Shown here: piece after piece, positions 58,101-64,000 of the stretch
How the letters are laid out: each line of letters opens with the position of its first letter
Numbering within the stretch: the first letter of the stretch is position 1
Source: Maribellus luteus
GTDB taxonomy: Bacteria; Bacteroidota; Bacteroidia; Bacteroidales; Prolixibacteraceae
Assembly: GCF_003576475.1 (NCBI RefSeq)
Contig: NZ_QWGR01000004.1
Span: 483,516 to 547,515 of the forward strand
DNA length: 64,000 bases
Direction of reading: 5' to 3'
Notes under the pieces: model-generated
The model's input: the letters and a program-made list of their open reading frames with translations, nothing else
Database searches by the model: none
Told to the model about the DNA's origin: nothing
Program-made: the position numbers and the translations under genes

Positions 58101-58837
58101 TTTTCAGAAGCCAGATTAGAGGATGCGAATATTTGGGAAATTATTAGATTAATATCCTTTCCATTATCCACTGTCCATTTTTTTGCAGCTGGCGTGTACA
58201 AAACCAAGATATCAATTTCAGCCGAATCTTGCTGGGAACTATCAATTATTCCCGACTTCTCAATGGGATATGGTTTGGTTTGGTTTTTTAATTGTCCTGA
58301 ATACCCATGCGGCATTTTATGCTTTTCTTCCTCCTGAGATTTCGAATTGATATGTCCACCGGGTAAAATATCTACTTTGGTTTCGTCTAACTGCACGAGG
58401 TATTGAAGCGCTGTTTCGGTATGCATAAAGGTTTTATACTTTTCTGCCAGTTCAGGAATTTCAACCGACATTAAAACATGATCATTGTTCATGGAGATTA
58501 AACAATAAGCCAAATTGTAATCAAGTAGCCGGCTAACAATCGTTGTGGTGCCATTTATATCGGTTGTTATTGATTTTATTACCGAGAGATAATTTTTATT
58601 TTGAAATAGATCTAGTTGTAAGGTATCACCTACAATTACATTCTCATTTTTTCTGACCACAGGATTTAAAAAAAAGGGACGGGCATTCTTAACAGATATT
58701 TTAAAATTTACACCAATACCGGAACTTTTCAGTATCGATTGTAAACCTGCTTCATCATTGATACTTATTTTATTATTTTGAGAATAAGTCAACTGAATAA
58801 ATACAAAACAAAACAGGAAGGAGATTATAGCTTTCAT
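55127..58837 (-). CDS. T9SS-exported metzincin with BspA-type (DUF285) repeats
   Basis: A 1236-residue protein, the only gene of the insert. After a signal peptide (KAIISFLFCFVFIQLTYS) comes a pro-region, then a metallopeptidase domain with the zinc site HEIGHLLGAGHH (H339, E340, H343, H349), the HExxHxxGxxH of metzincins (reprolysin/M12 type). Next are a linker with fibronectin-like features, about ten 25-residue DUF285 repeats (pattern MFxxAxxFNQxIGxWDVSxV), a PKD/Ig-like part and a C-terminal type IX sorting domain (INVFPNPVRDKLIIEA to KKIIKW). It should be exported and surface-attached or released. The codon use and base composition are clearly more AT-rich than in neighbours. The start was set at MKAIISF. 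Confidence 0.88.
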   Translation of the reverse strand: MKAIISFLFCFVFIQLTYSQNNKISINDEAGLQSILKSSGIGVNFKISVKNARPFFLNPVVRKNENVIVGDTLQLDLFQNKNYLSVIKSITTDINGTTTIVSRLLDYNLAYCLISMNNDHVLMSVEIPELAEKYKTFMHTETALQYLVQLDETKVDILPGGHINSKSQEEEKHKMPHGYSGQLKNQTKPYPIEKSGIIDSSQQDSAEIDILVLYTPAAKKWTVDNGKDINLIISQIFASSNLASENSKLGIYFNNVYSTEVDYTESGSSETDLYNLEDGQISEVYALKDVTNADLVIVLTKTNDYGGLAMGLSNRNGDNTQAFAIVRVQQADDFITGIHEIGHLLGAGHHKKDQKDFPGPTWWNNTWFENTWSAGWNWTSETGNYCSIMTYWDGLYSTTSKFYTNVLYFSDPNILHDGQATGDADDANNARTIREVKHHVAGYCKRNTDNLPIVYTKLNLMQQGDSITVHGKILKEGYSPIVKKGVVWSLDRKPNIEDSFNLESSDAEGFDCTLTRLKEGAYYYIRTYVCTKNDTVYGNELVYLNMGKKERDFVTRWRIPEGQTSLQFLLARTGKVDYHWETVPALNSGSGTFYEDLSAGGISMGGEEEEIEGSPTSIGMVKITGLPEGKTIRLYIDPENLTSFCNRLQRCPEDIKGPDRENLIDVEQWGTAKWTNMENAFWGCKNLNISATDVPDFRNVYKMGWMFSNCTALNGPSNINDWYVGSVRDMWALFYCAELFNQNIGNWDVSNVNSMMGMFECAKSFNQCIGDWDVSKVKIMNDMFSQAKLFNQHIGSWNVSSVTTMSSMFSLAENFNRDISRWDVSSVTNISSMFFGAGSFNQNIGDWDVSNVDGMGWVFYDADSFNQFIGDWDVSKVISMQGMFFDADSFNQNIGDWDVSKVEHMDDMFYGTRAFNQNLEKWDLSSVSNVQNMLVDCGMDCANYSNTLKGWSENPNTPDSLILGAQNRQYHSGASDFRTELISTRGWTIIGDSELDEVNAAGEIKGELNVCSGQKGISYSLPKISNASSYLWSLPEGVCGNSTSNSITVDFDSCAVSGDIKVKGVNECGEGIESVISVNVNPRPETPLVTIVGDTLYSSSENGNVWYCNNEMMEAESGKKCIPQKSGNYYVVVQSASCDSKPSNVVTYVRTGSRNTFLDEKINVFPNPVRDKLIIEAHNITEVIDFEIISSSGKKILKSKLFDSSTIIETSNFPSGIFIIIFENSSGVSQKKIIKW
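56067..56741. repeat. Nine tandem 75-bp units inside the BspA-type gene
   Basis: The anchor motif ACATCCCA or a close variant recurs at 56067, 56142, 56217, 56292, 56367, 56442, 56517, 56592 and 56667: exactly 75 bp each time with no indel. Each unit encodes one 25-residue DUF285 repeat. Units near 56142-56300 are closest in DNA sequence; outer units have diverged. Confidence 0.9.
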
Positions 58838-59306
58838 TATGATTACATAGGTTTGAGAATAATTTGCAAACATTTATTGTTAAATATATGTATTTATAAT
58901 TTCAAAAATCACTAATCGGTGAATAATTTGCCCCGAAACCACAGATATTCCAAACTACCAAAAGATAATTCTATAACGAATACATTTAAAACAACTTTGC
59001 CGTAGATTGCTTCCCCATCGAAAAAAATAATTCGGAAACAAGAAAGAGTAGAGATGTTTTAGTGCCCTGTTTGCAAACGAGGAAACTTGAAAAAGGCCGT
59101 CCTTTTAAACAGGGAGGGTGAAAGTAAACAGGGCGCCGCATATTGTTGCAGAACGTTCCAAAACCTAACAGGAGTTTTTTACTTAGCAACTTCACTGTTG
59201 TTATTGTTCTTGCTGTTTTGTTTTCGCCAGTATTCGGTTGAACAGTTGGTTGTCTGAGACGGTAGCCACAGTTTATTACCCCAGGATTTTCCCCGCTGGC
59301 GTGGTA
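58838..59306. other. Right end of the insert, no gene
   Basis: This 469-bp stretch covers the probable promoter of the surface protein (AT-rich, about 58838-58980) and further DNA up to the second repeat. I see no gene, no terminal inverted repeat matching the left end and no integrase. Just before the junction the sequence is GCTGGCGTGGTA, slightly similar to the sqr codons that would precede the repeat. Confidence 0.55.
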
Positions 59307-59387
59307 GAGCGCGGAATGTGGTGGATGTTGAAAGTGCACGGGCTGGAGCCGATGTACTATCATGGCATGCTGAAAGGCCTGATGTAA
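59307..59387 (+). pseudogene. 3' fragment of sqr
   Basis: The last 26 codons of sqr (ERGMWWMLKVHGLEPMYYHG and onwards to the stop) repeated in frame but without promoter, start or the rest of the gene. It is part of direct repeat copy 2 and cannot be functional. Confidence 0.9.
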
Positions 59388-59612
59388 CCGATGCCGCGAT
59401 CTGCTTACCTGACTTTATTTTGCCAGAATAATGATGTCTTTGGGGGCTATTGTATTTTTGGGATAGCCCTTCAAAGCCGAATTTATCATGGCTTTGCCCA
59501 CCTGCGTGGTATCGACCACCGAGTGGGGAGAAAAGAATTTTACAAGGTTTACGAGCCAGAGAAAATAGTCGTACAAAAACTGGTAGGCTTTGGTGCGTGA
59601 TTTTATGCCCCG
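59307..59612. repeat. Direct repeat copy 2 flanking the 4.6-kb insert
   Basis: The second copy of the 306-bp segment (partner 54431-54736, offset 4876 bp). On the left it begins abruptly within sqr codons; on the right it continues without break into the intact NAD(P)-binding gene. So the two copies each keep one complete host gene, on opposite sides. Confidence 0.92.
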
Positions 59613-60080
59613 TTTGGGGATGATCATTCCCGGGCGGAACATGTAGGCTTGCTTAAAACCAAGGCCGATCAGGTCGTTTTCGGTTTTGCCTTTTACGCGG
59701 GCCCACATGCTTCTCCCTTTTTCGGTTGAGTCGGTACCAACCCCCGACACATAGTTGAAGGTCATGTCCGGATTCAAGGTGCGAATTATCCGGGCCAGTG
59801 CCAGGGCAAAATCGTAAGTTACCCGCCGGTAATCGGCTTCATTCATGCCCACAGAGCTCACTCCCATGCAAAAGAAGCAGGCATCGTAGCCTTCCAGTTG
59901 CGATTGCAGGGCTGTGAAGTCAGCAAAATCACGATGAATCACTTCCTTTAATTTCGGATGCTGAATTCCGAGCGGGTTTCGGTTGATGACTAAAACCTCC
60001 GTAACGGCTTCATGGTCGAGGCATTCCAGAAGAACACCCTTTCCTACCATGCCGCTTGCTCCGGTTATTATTGCTTTCAT
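59415..60080 (-). CDS. NAD(P)H-binding epimerase/reductase (atypical SDR)
   Basis: A 221-residue cytoplasmic Rossmann protein of the NAD(P)-binding atypical SDR type. The nucleotide motif is IITGASGMVGKGVLLECL; downstream are FFCMGVSSVGMNE and NYVSGVGTDSTEKGRSMWAR with the YxxxK replaced by a shorter motif. It ends with FSPHSVVDTTQVGKAMI. The substrate is unknown. Its 3' part is duplicated as a truncated copy at 54539-54736. Before the insertion it would have been convergent with sqr, only about 27 bp apart. Confidence 0.85.
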   Translation of the reverse strand: MKAIITGASGMVGKGVLLECLDHEAVTEVLVINRNPLGIQHPKLKEVIHRDFADFTALQSQLEGYDACFFCMGVSSVGMNEADYRRVTYDFALALARIIRTLNPDMTFNYVSGVGTDSTEKGRSMWARVKGKTENDLIGLGFKQAYMFRPGMIIPKRGIKSRTKAYQFLYDYFLWLVNLVKFFSPHSVVDTTQVGKAMINSALKGYPKNTIAPKDIIILAK

Positions 60081-60151
60081 CTGTTTATAAGTGTTCTGCT
60101 TTTTCTAACTTATCAATCAGCTATTTTGTTGCTTCCCTAGTAAAAAACGAT

Positions 60152-61318
60152 CTACTCAAAATCTTCATATAAGAGATATTTTTTGCGCATTCGTTTGTAT
60201 TCGGAGAGTTCTTCTTTCCAACTGTCCCGGATCTGCTTTTCTGTCCATCCCGCCAGAATTTGTTCGCGGAGTTTATCTGTACCTGCCAACTTATCGAAGA
60301 AGTCGGGACGTGCAAAGAATTTATCGGGCATTTTATGGTAGAAATCAAGAATATACTTGAGCGTAAACCGAATACTGTCAGCCTTTAACCCGCGCAAGTC
60401 GATGCCATAGCAAAGATTCCCCTGTTGCTCTACATGCGCTGACATGCCCACACGGGTTCCCGGCGTAAATGTGAAATCGCCAAACCGAGTGTCGGGATAG
60501 CCGATTACCTGAAATGGAAAATCCGTTCCACGGCCTATGCTGAAATCGGTGGCTTCAAATAAACACAGCAGCGGAAACAAACGAACCGACTGATAATTGG
60601 GTAAGCTGGGAGACGGAATAACAGGCAACTCGTATTTTGATTTGTGCGTGTAGTTTTCCAGCGTAATAACAGTAAGGTCGCACTTTTTTTCACCCTTATC
60701 GAGCCAGCCTTCGCCGTTAATCATTTGCGCTAGCTCGCCAATGGTAAGTCCGTGTATCATCGCAACTTTATGAAAACTGATATCCGATTTAAATTTATCA
60801 TCTTTCCGGACAGGGCCGTCAACCTGCTCGCCGTTGGGATTAGGACGGTCGAGAACTAGAAGCGGACGGTTATTGTTGGCGCACAATTGCATTACATTGT
60901 GCATTCCTACAACAAAGGTGTAAAAACGAGCGCCAACATCCTGTATGTCGAATATCATTACATCCACCGAACGAACCAACGAATCGGCCTGGTGGTTTTC
61001 TCCATACAGCGAATACAGCGGTAAGCCTGTTTTGGTGTCCACATCGTTGTGTACGTCCTCTCCGCGCTCGATGGTGCCACGAAAGCCGTGTTCGGGAATG
61101 AACGCGAATTGTAGGTCAACACCTTTTTCCAACAGCACGTCAACCAAGTGTTTGCTGCCAACAATCGCTGTCTGGTTCACCATTACGCCTACTTTTTTGC
61201 CTTCGAGCAAAGGCAGGTAGACGTTTAAACGTTCGGCGCCTGTTGTAATTTTCTGTTGAGCATAGGTAGTCAGCGAAATGCTCATGATGATTGCTAAAAT
61301 CAGAATGACCCGTTTCAT
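60152..61318 (-). CDS. namZ: Exo-beta-N-acetylmuramidase (NamZ, DUF1343, GH171)
   Basis: A 388-residue protein with signal peptide (VILILAIIMSISLTTYA). DUF1343 features include VGVMVNQTAIVGSKHLVD, IPEHGFRGTIERGEDV, LYSLYGENHQA, FDIQDVGARFYTFV, RPNPNGEQVDGPV and FSIGRGTDFPFQVIGYPD. Family members of the GH171 type remove the terminal MurNAc from peptidoglycan fragments, here in the periplasm or outside. The Glu and Asp in PEHGF and DIQDVGAR regions are strongly conserved. It is monocistronic and ends 71 bp from the NAD(P)-binding gene start. The first of the cassette-type sequences begins about 80 bp upstream of its start. Confidence 0.88.
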   Translation of the reverse strand: MKRVILILAIIMSISLTTYAQQKITTGAERLNVYLPLLEGKKVGVMVNQTAIVGSKHLVDVLLEKGVDLQFAFIPEHGFRGTIERGEDVHNDVDTKTGLPLYSLYGENHQADSLVRSVDVMIFDIQDVGARFYTFVVGMHNVMQLCANNNRPLLVLDRPNPNGEQVDGPVRKDDKFKSDISFHKVAMIHGLTIGELAQMINGEGWLDKGEKKCDLTVITLENYTHKSKYELPVIPSPSLPNYQSVRLFPLLCLFEATDFSIGRGTDFPFQVIGYPDTRFGDFTFTPGTRVGMSAHVEQQGNLCYGIDLRGLKADSIRFTLKYILDFYHKMPDKFFARPDFFDKLAGTDKLREQILAGWTEKQIRDSWKEELSEYKRMRKKYLLYEDFE

Positions 61319-61398
61319 TGTTTTTTATGTTGTAAGCTTTTTAATTTTCTAATCTCTTGTTGACGTACCACCGAACCCCGCCCTGCAATATGTACGGT

Positions 61399-61407
61399 GT
61401 TATGTGC
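61399..61407 (-). other. Possible cassette end: core sequence GCACATAAC
   Basis: On the minus strand GCACATAAC is the exact 9-bp complement of GTTATGTGC, the sequence at the opposite (5') end of the thioredoxin-type gene (62629-62637). In integron cassettes the attC R'' site complements the cassette's first bases in this way. The expected second arm of an attC is not recognisable beyond it (61330-61398), so this end may be truncated. Confidence 0.45.
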
Positions 61408-61416
61408 TGAAATTTA

Positions 61417-62592
61417 TTAAATATTGTTTTTTATAGAATTTATTAATTCATCCTTTTTAAACCCAACCGAGAAATATAAAACTTTCCCACTTCTATCAAT
61501 TAGCACAAAAGTTGGTGCTCCTTTTACGCCATATCCTCTTGCAATTTTATACCCTGAATATAATACAGGGTACTGTATATTATGTTCCTGAATATACTCA
61601 TGTAATCCTGAGTCGTCAGATTTGGAAAATTCAACACCAAAAACCAACAGTCCATCATTTGAAAAATTATTTTGAATTAAATTCAACTCGGAAATGGCTT
61701 GAACGCAACCACTACAGCCAGGAAACCAGAATTCCAACAGGACGAGATTGCCTTTTAGTGCATTCAGGTGAATCATTTCATCTTTTCCAACCACGGGCAA
61801 TTCCCAGTCACTAGCATTTTGTCCAGTTTGTGTAGGAGCTTTCAGTTCCATGCTTTTTGTAAACTCACTAAATGACATAACCTTATATTTGGAGAGGTAT
61901 TTATCAAAGCTCCAATATGAGTCTGGTCTGCACTCCTCGAGTTTAATATCCGAATAATAGGTTTTCCAATATCCCGAATTATCTGTGAAAATCTGACTGA
62001 ATTGTGTTGGTAGATTATTGTCTTTTGAAATAAGTAAAAAGTAGTTCGAAACTGTTCCTTTGTTTTCAATTAAATCTCCTCTTGTATCAAGATATTTGTC
62101 TGATATAACTATCTTGAAATTGTAATTTTCGATATTGTCAACAATAACATTATCAAGCCTCTCTATTTTACAAGAAGAATCAGTTATTAGTTTCGGTAAT
62201 ACATTTTTTAAAACATAGATAGAGTTTATCATAAATAATGAGCTCATAACTTTTGGGATATTAATCTGGTCGTCATACAATACACGCTTTTCCCGTATGT
62301 TAACTGATACGATTTTATTCCCATCAAAAATTTGCTCTGCATGTTTAGCTTTAAAATGATATTTCGCTCCAAGTATATTGTCCGGACTTGAAAAATCGAA
62401 GAAACAGATTGCTGTATCGATTCTTTCTGTACCATTATTTTTTTGCAAATAATGGTTTATAACTTTGTATTCAATAGCTTCAGCAGAATTAAGTTGTTCA
62501 ATTGTCTTTTCAAGTATCTTGTTTTGGGGAAAAAGTTCGCTCGTCAATAAGTTACAAAAGACAAATACAGATAGAATAATTTTAATATTCAT
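61417..62592 (-). CDS. TlpA-like thioredoxin-domain protein, exported
   Basis: A 391-residue protein with a signal peptide (IKIILSVFVFCNLLTS). Residues about 25-230 are a beta-rich domain reminiscent of LolA-like folds. The last 140 residues are a TlpA/AhpC-type thioredoxin domain with the redox pair C293-S-G-C296 in WFPGCSGC and the cis-proline in GVKGAPTFVLI. It should act as a periplasmic disulfide oxidoreductase. The gene is AT-rich relative to its chromosomal neighbours and is tightly bounded by complementary core sequences (62629-62637 and 61399-61407), so it may be a mobile cassette. A start 44 bp after the 5' boundary suits a promoterless cassette. Confidence 0.82.
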   Translation of the reverse strand: MNIKIILSVFVFCNLLTSELFPQNKILEKTIEQLNSAEAIEYKVINHYLQKNNGTERIDTAICFFDFSSPDNILGAKYHFKAKHAEQIFDGNKIVSVNIREKRVLYDDQINIPKVMSSLFMINSIYVLKNVLPKLITDSSCKIERLDNVIVDNIENYNFKIVISDKYLDTRGDLIENKGTVSNYFLLISKDNNLPTQFSQIFTDNSGYWKTYYSDIKLEECRPDSYWSFDKYLSKYKVMSFSEFTKSMELKAPTQTGQNASDWELPVVGKDEMIHLNALKGNLVLLEFWFPGCSGCVQAISELNLIQNNFSNDGLLVFGVEFSKSDDSGLHEYIQEHNIQYPVLYSGYKIARGYGVKGAPTFVLIDRSGKVLYFSVGFKKDELINSIKNNI

Positions 62593-62630
62593 AATTGATA
62601 ATTTAATGTGAACCCCTCATTCTTTTTTGC

Positions 62631-62762
62631 ACATAACGGTAAATTGTATGAGTAGTGGCAGATTGCGTGGTACTTTCCCGTCAAACCGCTATGCAGTTTG
62701 AGCGGGCGACAAGCCTTGATATTTAACACTTTACCTGCCATTGCTTATACAAAGTGTTAGGC
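62631..62762 (-). other. attC-like recombination site (132 bp)
   Basis: Minus strand: it starts with GCCTAAC (fits RYYYAAC) and ends with GTTATGT (GTTRRRY with one deviation). The arms just inside are an imperfect inverted repeat, with TTGTATAAGCAATGGCAG (62752-62735) pairing at 15 of 18 positions with the segment at 62661-62644. A central hairpin around 62680-62706 (CCCGTCAAAC and GTTTGAGCGGG) forms the terminal structure. The length falls within the reported attC range of roughly 57-141 bp. It follows the DUF4238 gene by only 7 bp. Confidence 0.65.
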
Positions 62763-62769
62763 AAAATAC

Positions 62770-63744
62770 TTATTCAACCATCATTCTTACAATTTCATTA
62801 AGTTCTTCCATATTTTTCTTTTGTTCTTCACTTATTGGTTTCTTATAATCGTCAAGTTTTTCAATGAAATTAGAAAGAGCCCTTTTTGTTCCAAGAATAT
62901 ATTTGAATGCTGATTCCAATTGAGAAGAGTTATTTGCAATCATCTTTGCAACTGACATTCCAGCACTTTCATTAATTCTTGTAATTCTATGACTTCCATC
63001 TGATTGCGAATGTGGCATTATTGTCAAAATATGACTTGAATCTAAGGGCAGTCTAATCATATTTTCTGGGTCAAATGGAGCAATATGTCCAGGATTAATG
63101 TTTGATAATATAACTGGATTATCACTTGTAATCAATTGATTATCTGAGCTAATTTTACTCACTAATATTCCATCAAATTTTCTAATATTTATAAGTTTGA
63201 GAGCAACTTCTAATTGTGTTAAGACCTGAACTTCTTTTTTCATTTTTCTAAACTCTGTCTTAATTTCATCAAGAGTTTTTCCTTTAATTTCATACTTAAC
63301 GTCTTCATACATAAAATAGTCTTTTCCGGTCTGCTGACACAAGGAATACATCCTATCTAACACAGTATCAAAAAAGTCATTGTGTAAGTGAATCCATTTA
63401 GAAGTACGATACATCATTGTAATAATGGTCATTACAATTTTATAATGCATTTCTTCATCAATTTCTCTGATAGAATCGTCTGTCAATGTTTGGTAAACCT
63501 CATTATAGACATTTTCTACATTGTCTGAATAAAAGGTCTCAAGAGCTTGTCTTTGTTCTTTTGTTTGTCCTGCAAGAGTATATATGTCAGTTTCTAAACA
63601 TACATTTGTGATGTTCGGAAATATTATCTTCTCTAAATTATCTTTATCTGCAGCATTGATATTATAATTCTTCTTTCTTTTTATCGCGAATTTCTGCAGA
63701 TAAGTTCTAGGAACATAATGCTGCCTTTTTGTTTCTTTGTTCAT
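62770..63744 (-). CDS. DUF4238 protein in a candidate gene cassette
   Basis: A 324-residue soluble protein with the DUF4238 signature QHYVPRTYLQKFA at residues 9-21, and further family-like segments SDNQLITSDNPVIL and IAPFDPENMIRLPLDSSH. The function of the family is not established. It is AT-rich, starts 33 bp inside the core GTTAGGC (63777-63783) and ends 7 bp before the attC-like site whose R'' is GCCTAAC, exactly complementary to that core. This is the geometry of an integron cassette. No promoter of its own is evident. Confidence 0.8.
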   Translation of the reverse strand: MNKETKRQHYVPRTYLQKFAIKRKKNYNINAADKDNLEKIIFPNITNVCLETDIYTLAGQTKEQRQALETFYSDNVENVYNEVYQTLTDDSIREIDEEMHYKIVMTIITMMYRTSKWIHLHNDFFDTVLDRMYSLCQQTGKDYFMYEDVKYEIKGKTLDEIKTEFRKMKKEVQVLTQLEVALKLINIRKFDGILVSKISSDNQLITSDNPVILSNINPGHIAPFDPENMIRLPLDSSHILTIMPHSQSDGSHRITRINESAGMSVAKMIANNSSQLESAFKYILGTKRALSNFIEKLDDYKKPISEEQKKNMEELNEIVRMMVE

Positions 63745-63776
63745 CTTCTTTAGGTAGTATCTCTTTTTTGTATTTT

Positions 63777-63794
63777 GCCTAACTAGCGCATAAC
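63777..63794 (-). other. Tandem integron-type core sites
   Basis: On the minus strand this reads GTTATGCGCTAGTTAGGC: two GTT-type cores 11 bp apart. The second, GTTAGGC, is the 5' boundary of the DUF4238 cassette and complements the R'' of its attC. It could belong to an attI or to the previous cassette's end. Confidence 0.5.
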
Positions 63795-63816
63795 ATCACT
63801 AGTCATGTTATTTTCA

Positions 63817-64000
63817 TTATCTCATTTTTTTGGTGGTTTTGCCCGGTCTATGCCCCGGTAGCGCCTGTATATTCTGTAAGTCGGTTCCCTGTTCCAAAAA
63901 GCGGGGGACATAATTATGCCGGAGCAACTGATTGCACGGCTGGCGGTGTTGTTCCTGTGTGGGCTTTATTTGCGGGCGTGTAGTCAAAAGGTTTTGGTTT
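63817..64000 (-). pseudogene. Decayed tyrosine recombinase (Xer/integrase type), 3' end
   Basis: On the minus strand the frame ending at 63817 reads LLRHNYVPRFLEQGTDLQNI, then QALPGHRPGKTTKKMR and stop. This matches the tyrosine recombinase C-terminus (consensus RHSFATHLLEQGTDLRxIQxLLGHxSxKTT). The catalytic Arg (63919-63921) and the His of GH are still there, but the nucleophile Tyr after KTT is gone and the protein stops early. The sequence before LRH no longer looks like an integrase in this frame, suggesting frameshifts. The gene continues beyond the window. It points towards the cassettes and ends about 23 bp from the core sites. Confidence 0.6.

Noticed and set aside
61330..61407. A complete second attC site after the TlpA-like gene
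   Set aside because: Only the R''-type end (GCACATAAC) is convincing. A matching L'/R' arm with GTT core could not be identified, so only the end was reported.
63916..64000. A plus-strand frame starting MPEQLIARLAVLFLCGLYLR and running off the window
   Set aside because: The opposite strand carries clear tyrosine recombinase C-terminal motifs; the plus frame is its shadow.

Overview
The window is a stretch of a Bacteroidota chromosome, most likely a marine or gut-type member of the Marinilabiliales/Prolixibacteraceae group (inference). The evidence is a SusC/SusD pair, LytS/LytTR regulators, a BACON-domain lipoprotein, a type IX secretion sorting domain, a cysteate synthase of the kind linked to sulfonolipids, a class II ribonucleotide reductase, and promoters resembling the Bacteroidota TTTG/TAnnTTTG form. 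No rRNA, tRNA or CRISPR array was seen.

Layout. 1-2.4 kb: a LytS/LytR-type two-component pair, a small secreted protein and a DUF4395 membrane protein behind a Crp-like palindrome. 2.5-11.1 kb (+): two proline-specific peptidases, an MprF-type lipid aminoacyl transferase/flippase, a small membrane protein and a type I pullulanase. 11.4-26.4 kb: a coherent block of eight minus-strand genes (surface lipoprotein, SusD, SusC, calcineurin-type phosphoesterase, glycerophosphodiester phosphodiesterase, HAD phosphatase, GlpT, GlpD) followed by a divergent DeoR-type GlpR. This reads as a locus that captures a glycerophosphate-containing polymer or phospholipid-derived diester outside the cell, cuts it in the periplasm, imports glycerol-3-phosphate and oxidises it. 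A fossil of a second phosphodiesterase lies at its downstream edge.

26.4-45.9 kb: mostly core genes (alanine dehydrogenase, TsaE, GcvH, class II RNR, Kdo transferase) mixed with LytTR membrane regulators, an orphan domain resembling the N-terminus of B12-binding radical SAM proteins, a lycopene-cyclase-type membrane protein, a lipoprotein beta-galactosidase, and an unexplained tight four-gene operon (39.5-45.3 kb) coding for a very large secreted/membrane protein plus three zinc-ribbon membrane proteins. 46-54.5 kb: cysteate synthase, DUF72, a PNGase F plus transglutaminase-like pair, an extended SDR and a Tat-type sulfide:quinone oxidoreductase.

54.4-64 kb is accessory. A 4.6-kb AT-rich insert encoding a metzincin/BspA-repeat/T9SS surface protein is flanked by 306-bp direct repeats of the host junction, with exactly the A-B-X-B-C arrangement left by single-crossover integration. 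Beyond it, after NamZ, the right end has two AT-rich genes bounded by complementary integron-type core sites, one 132-bp attC-like palindrome, and the 3' end of a decayed tyrosine recombinase. This is a candidate gene-cassette array.
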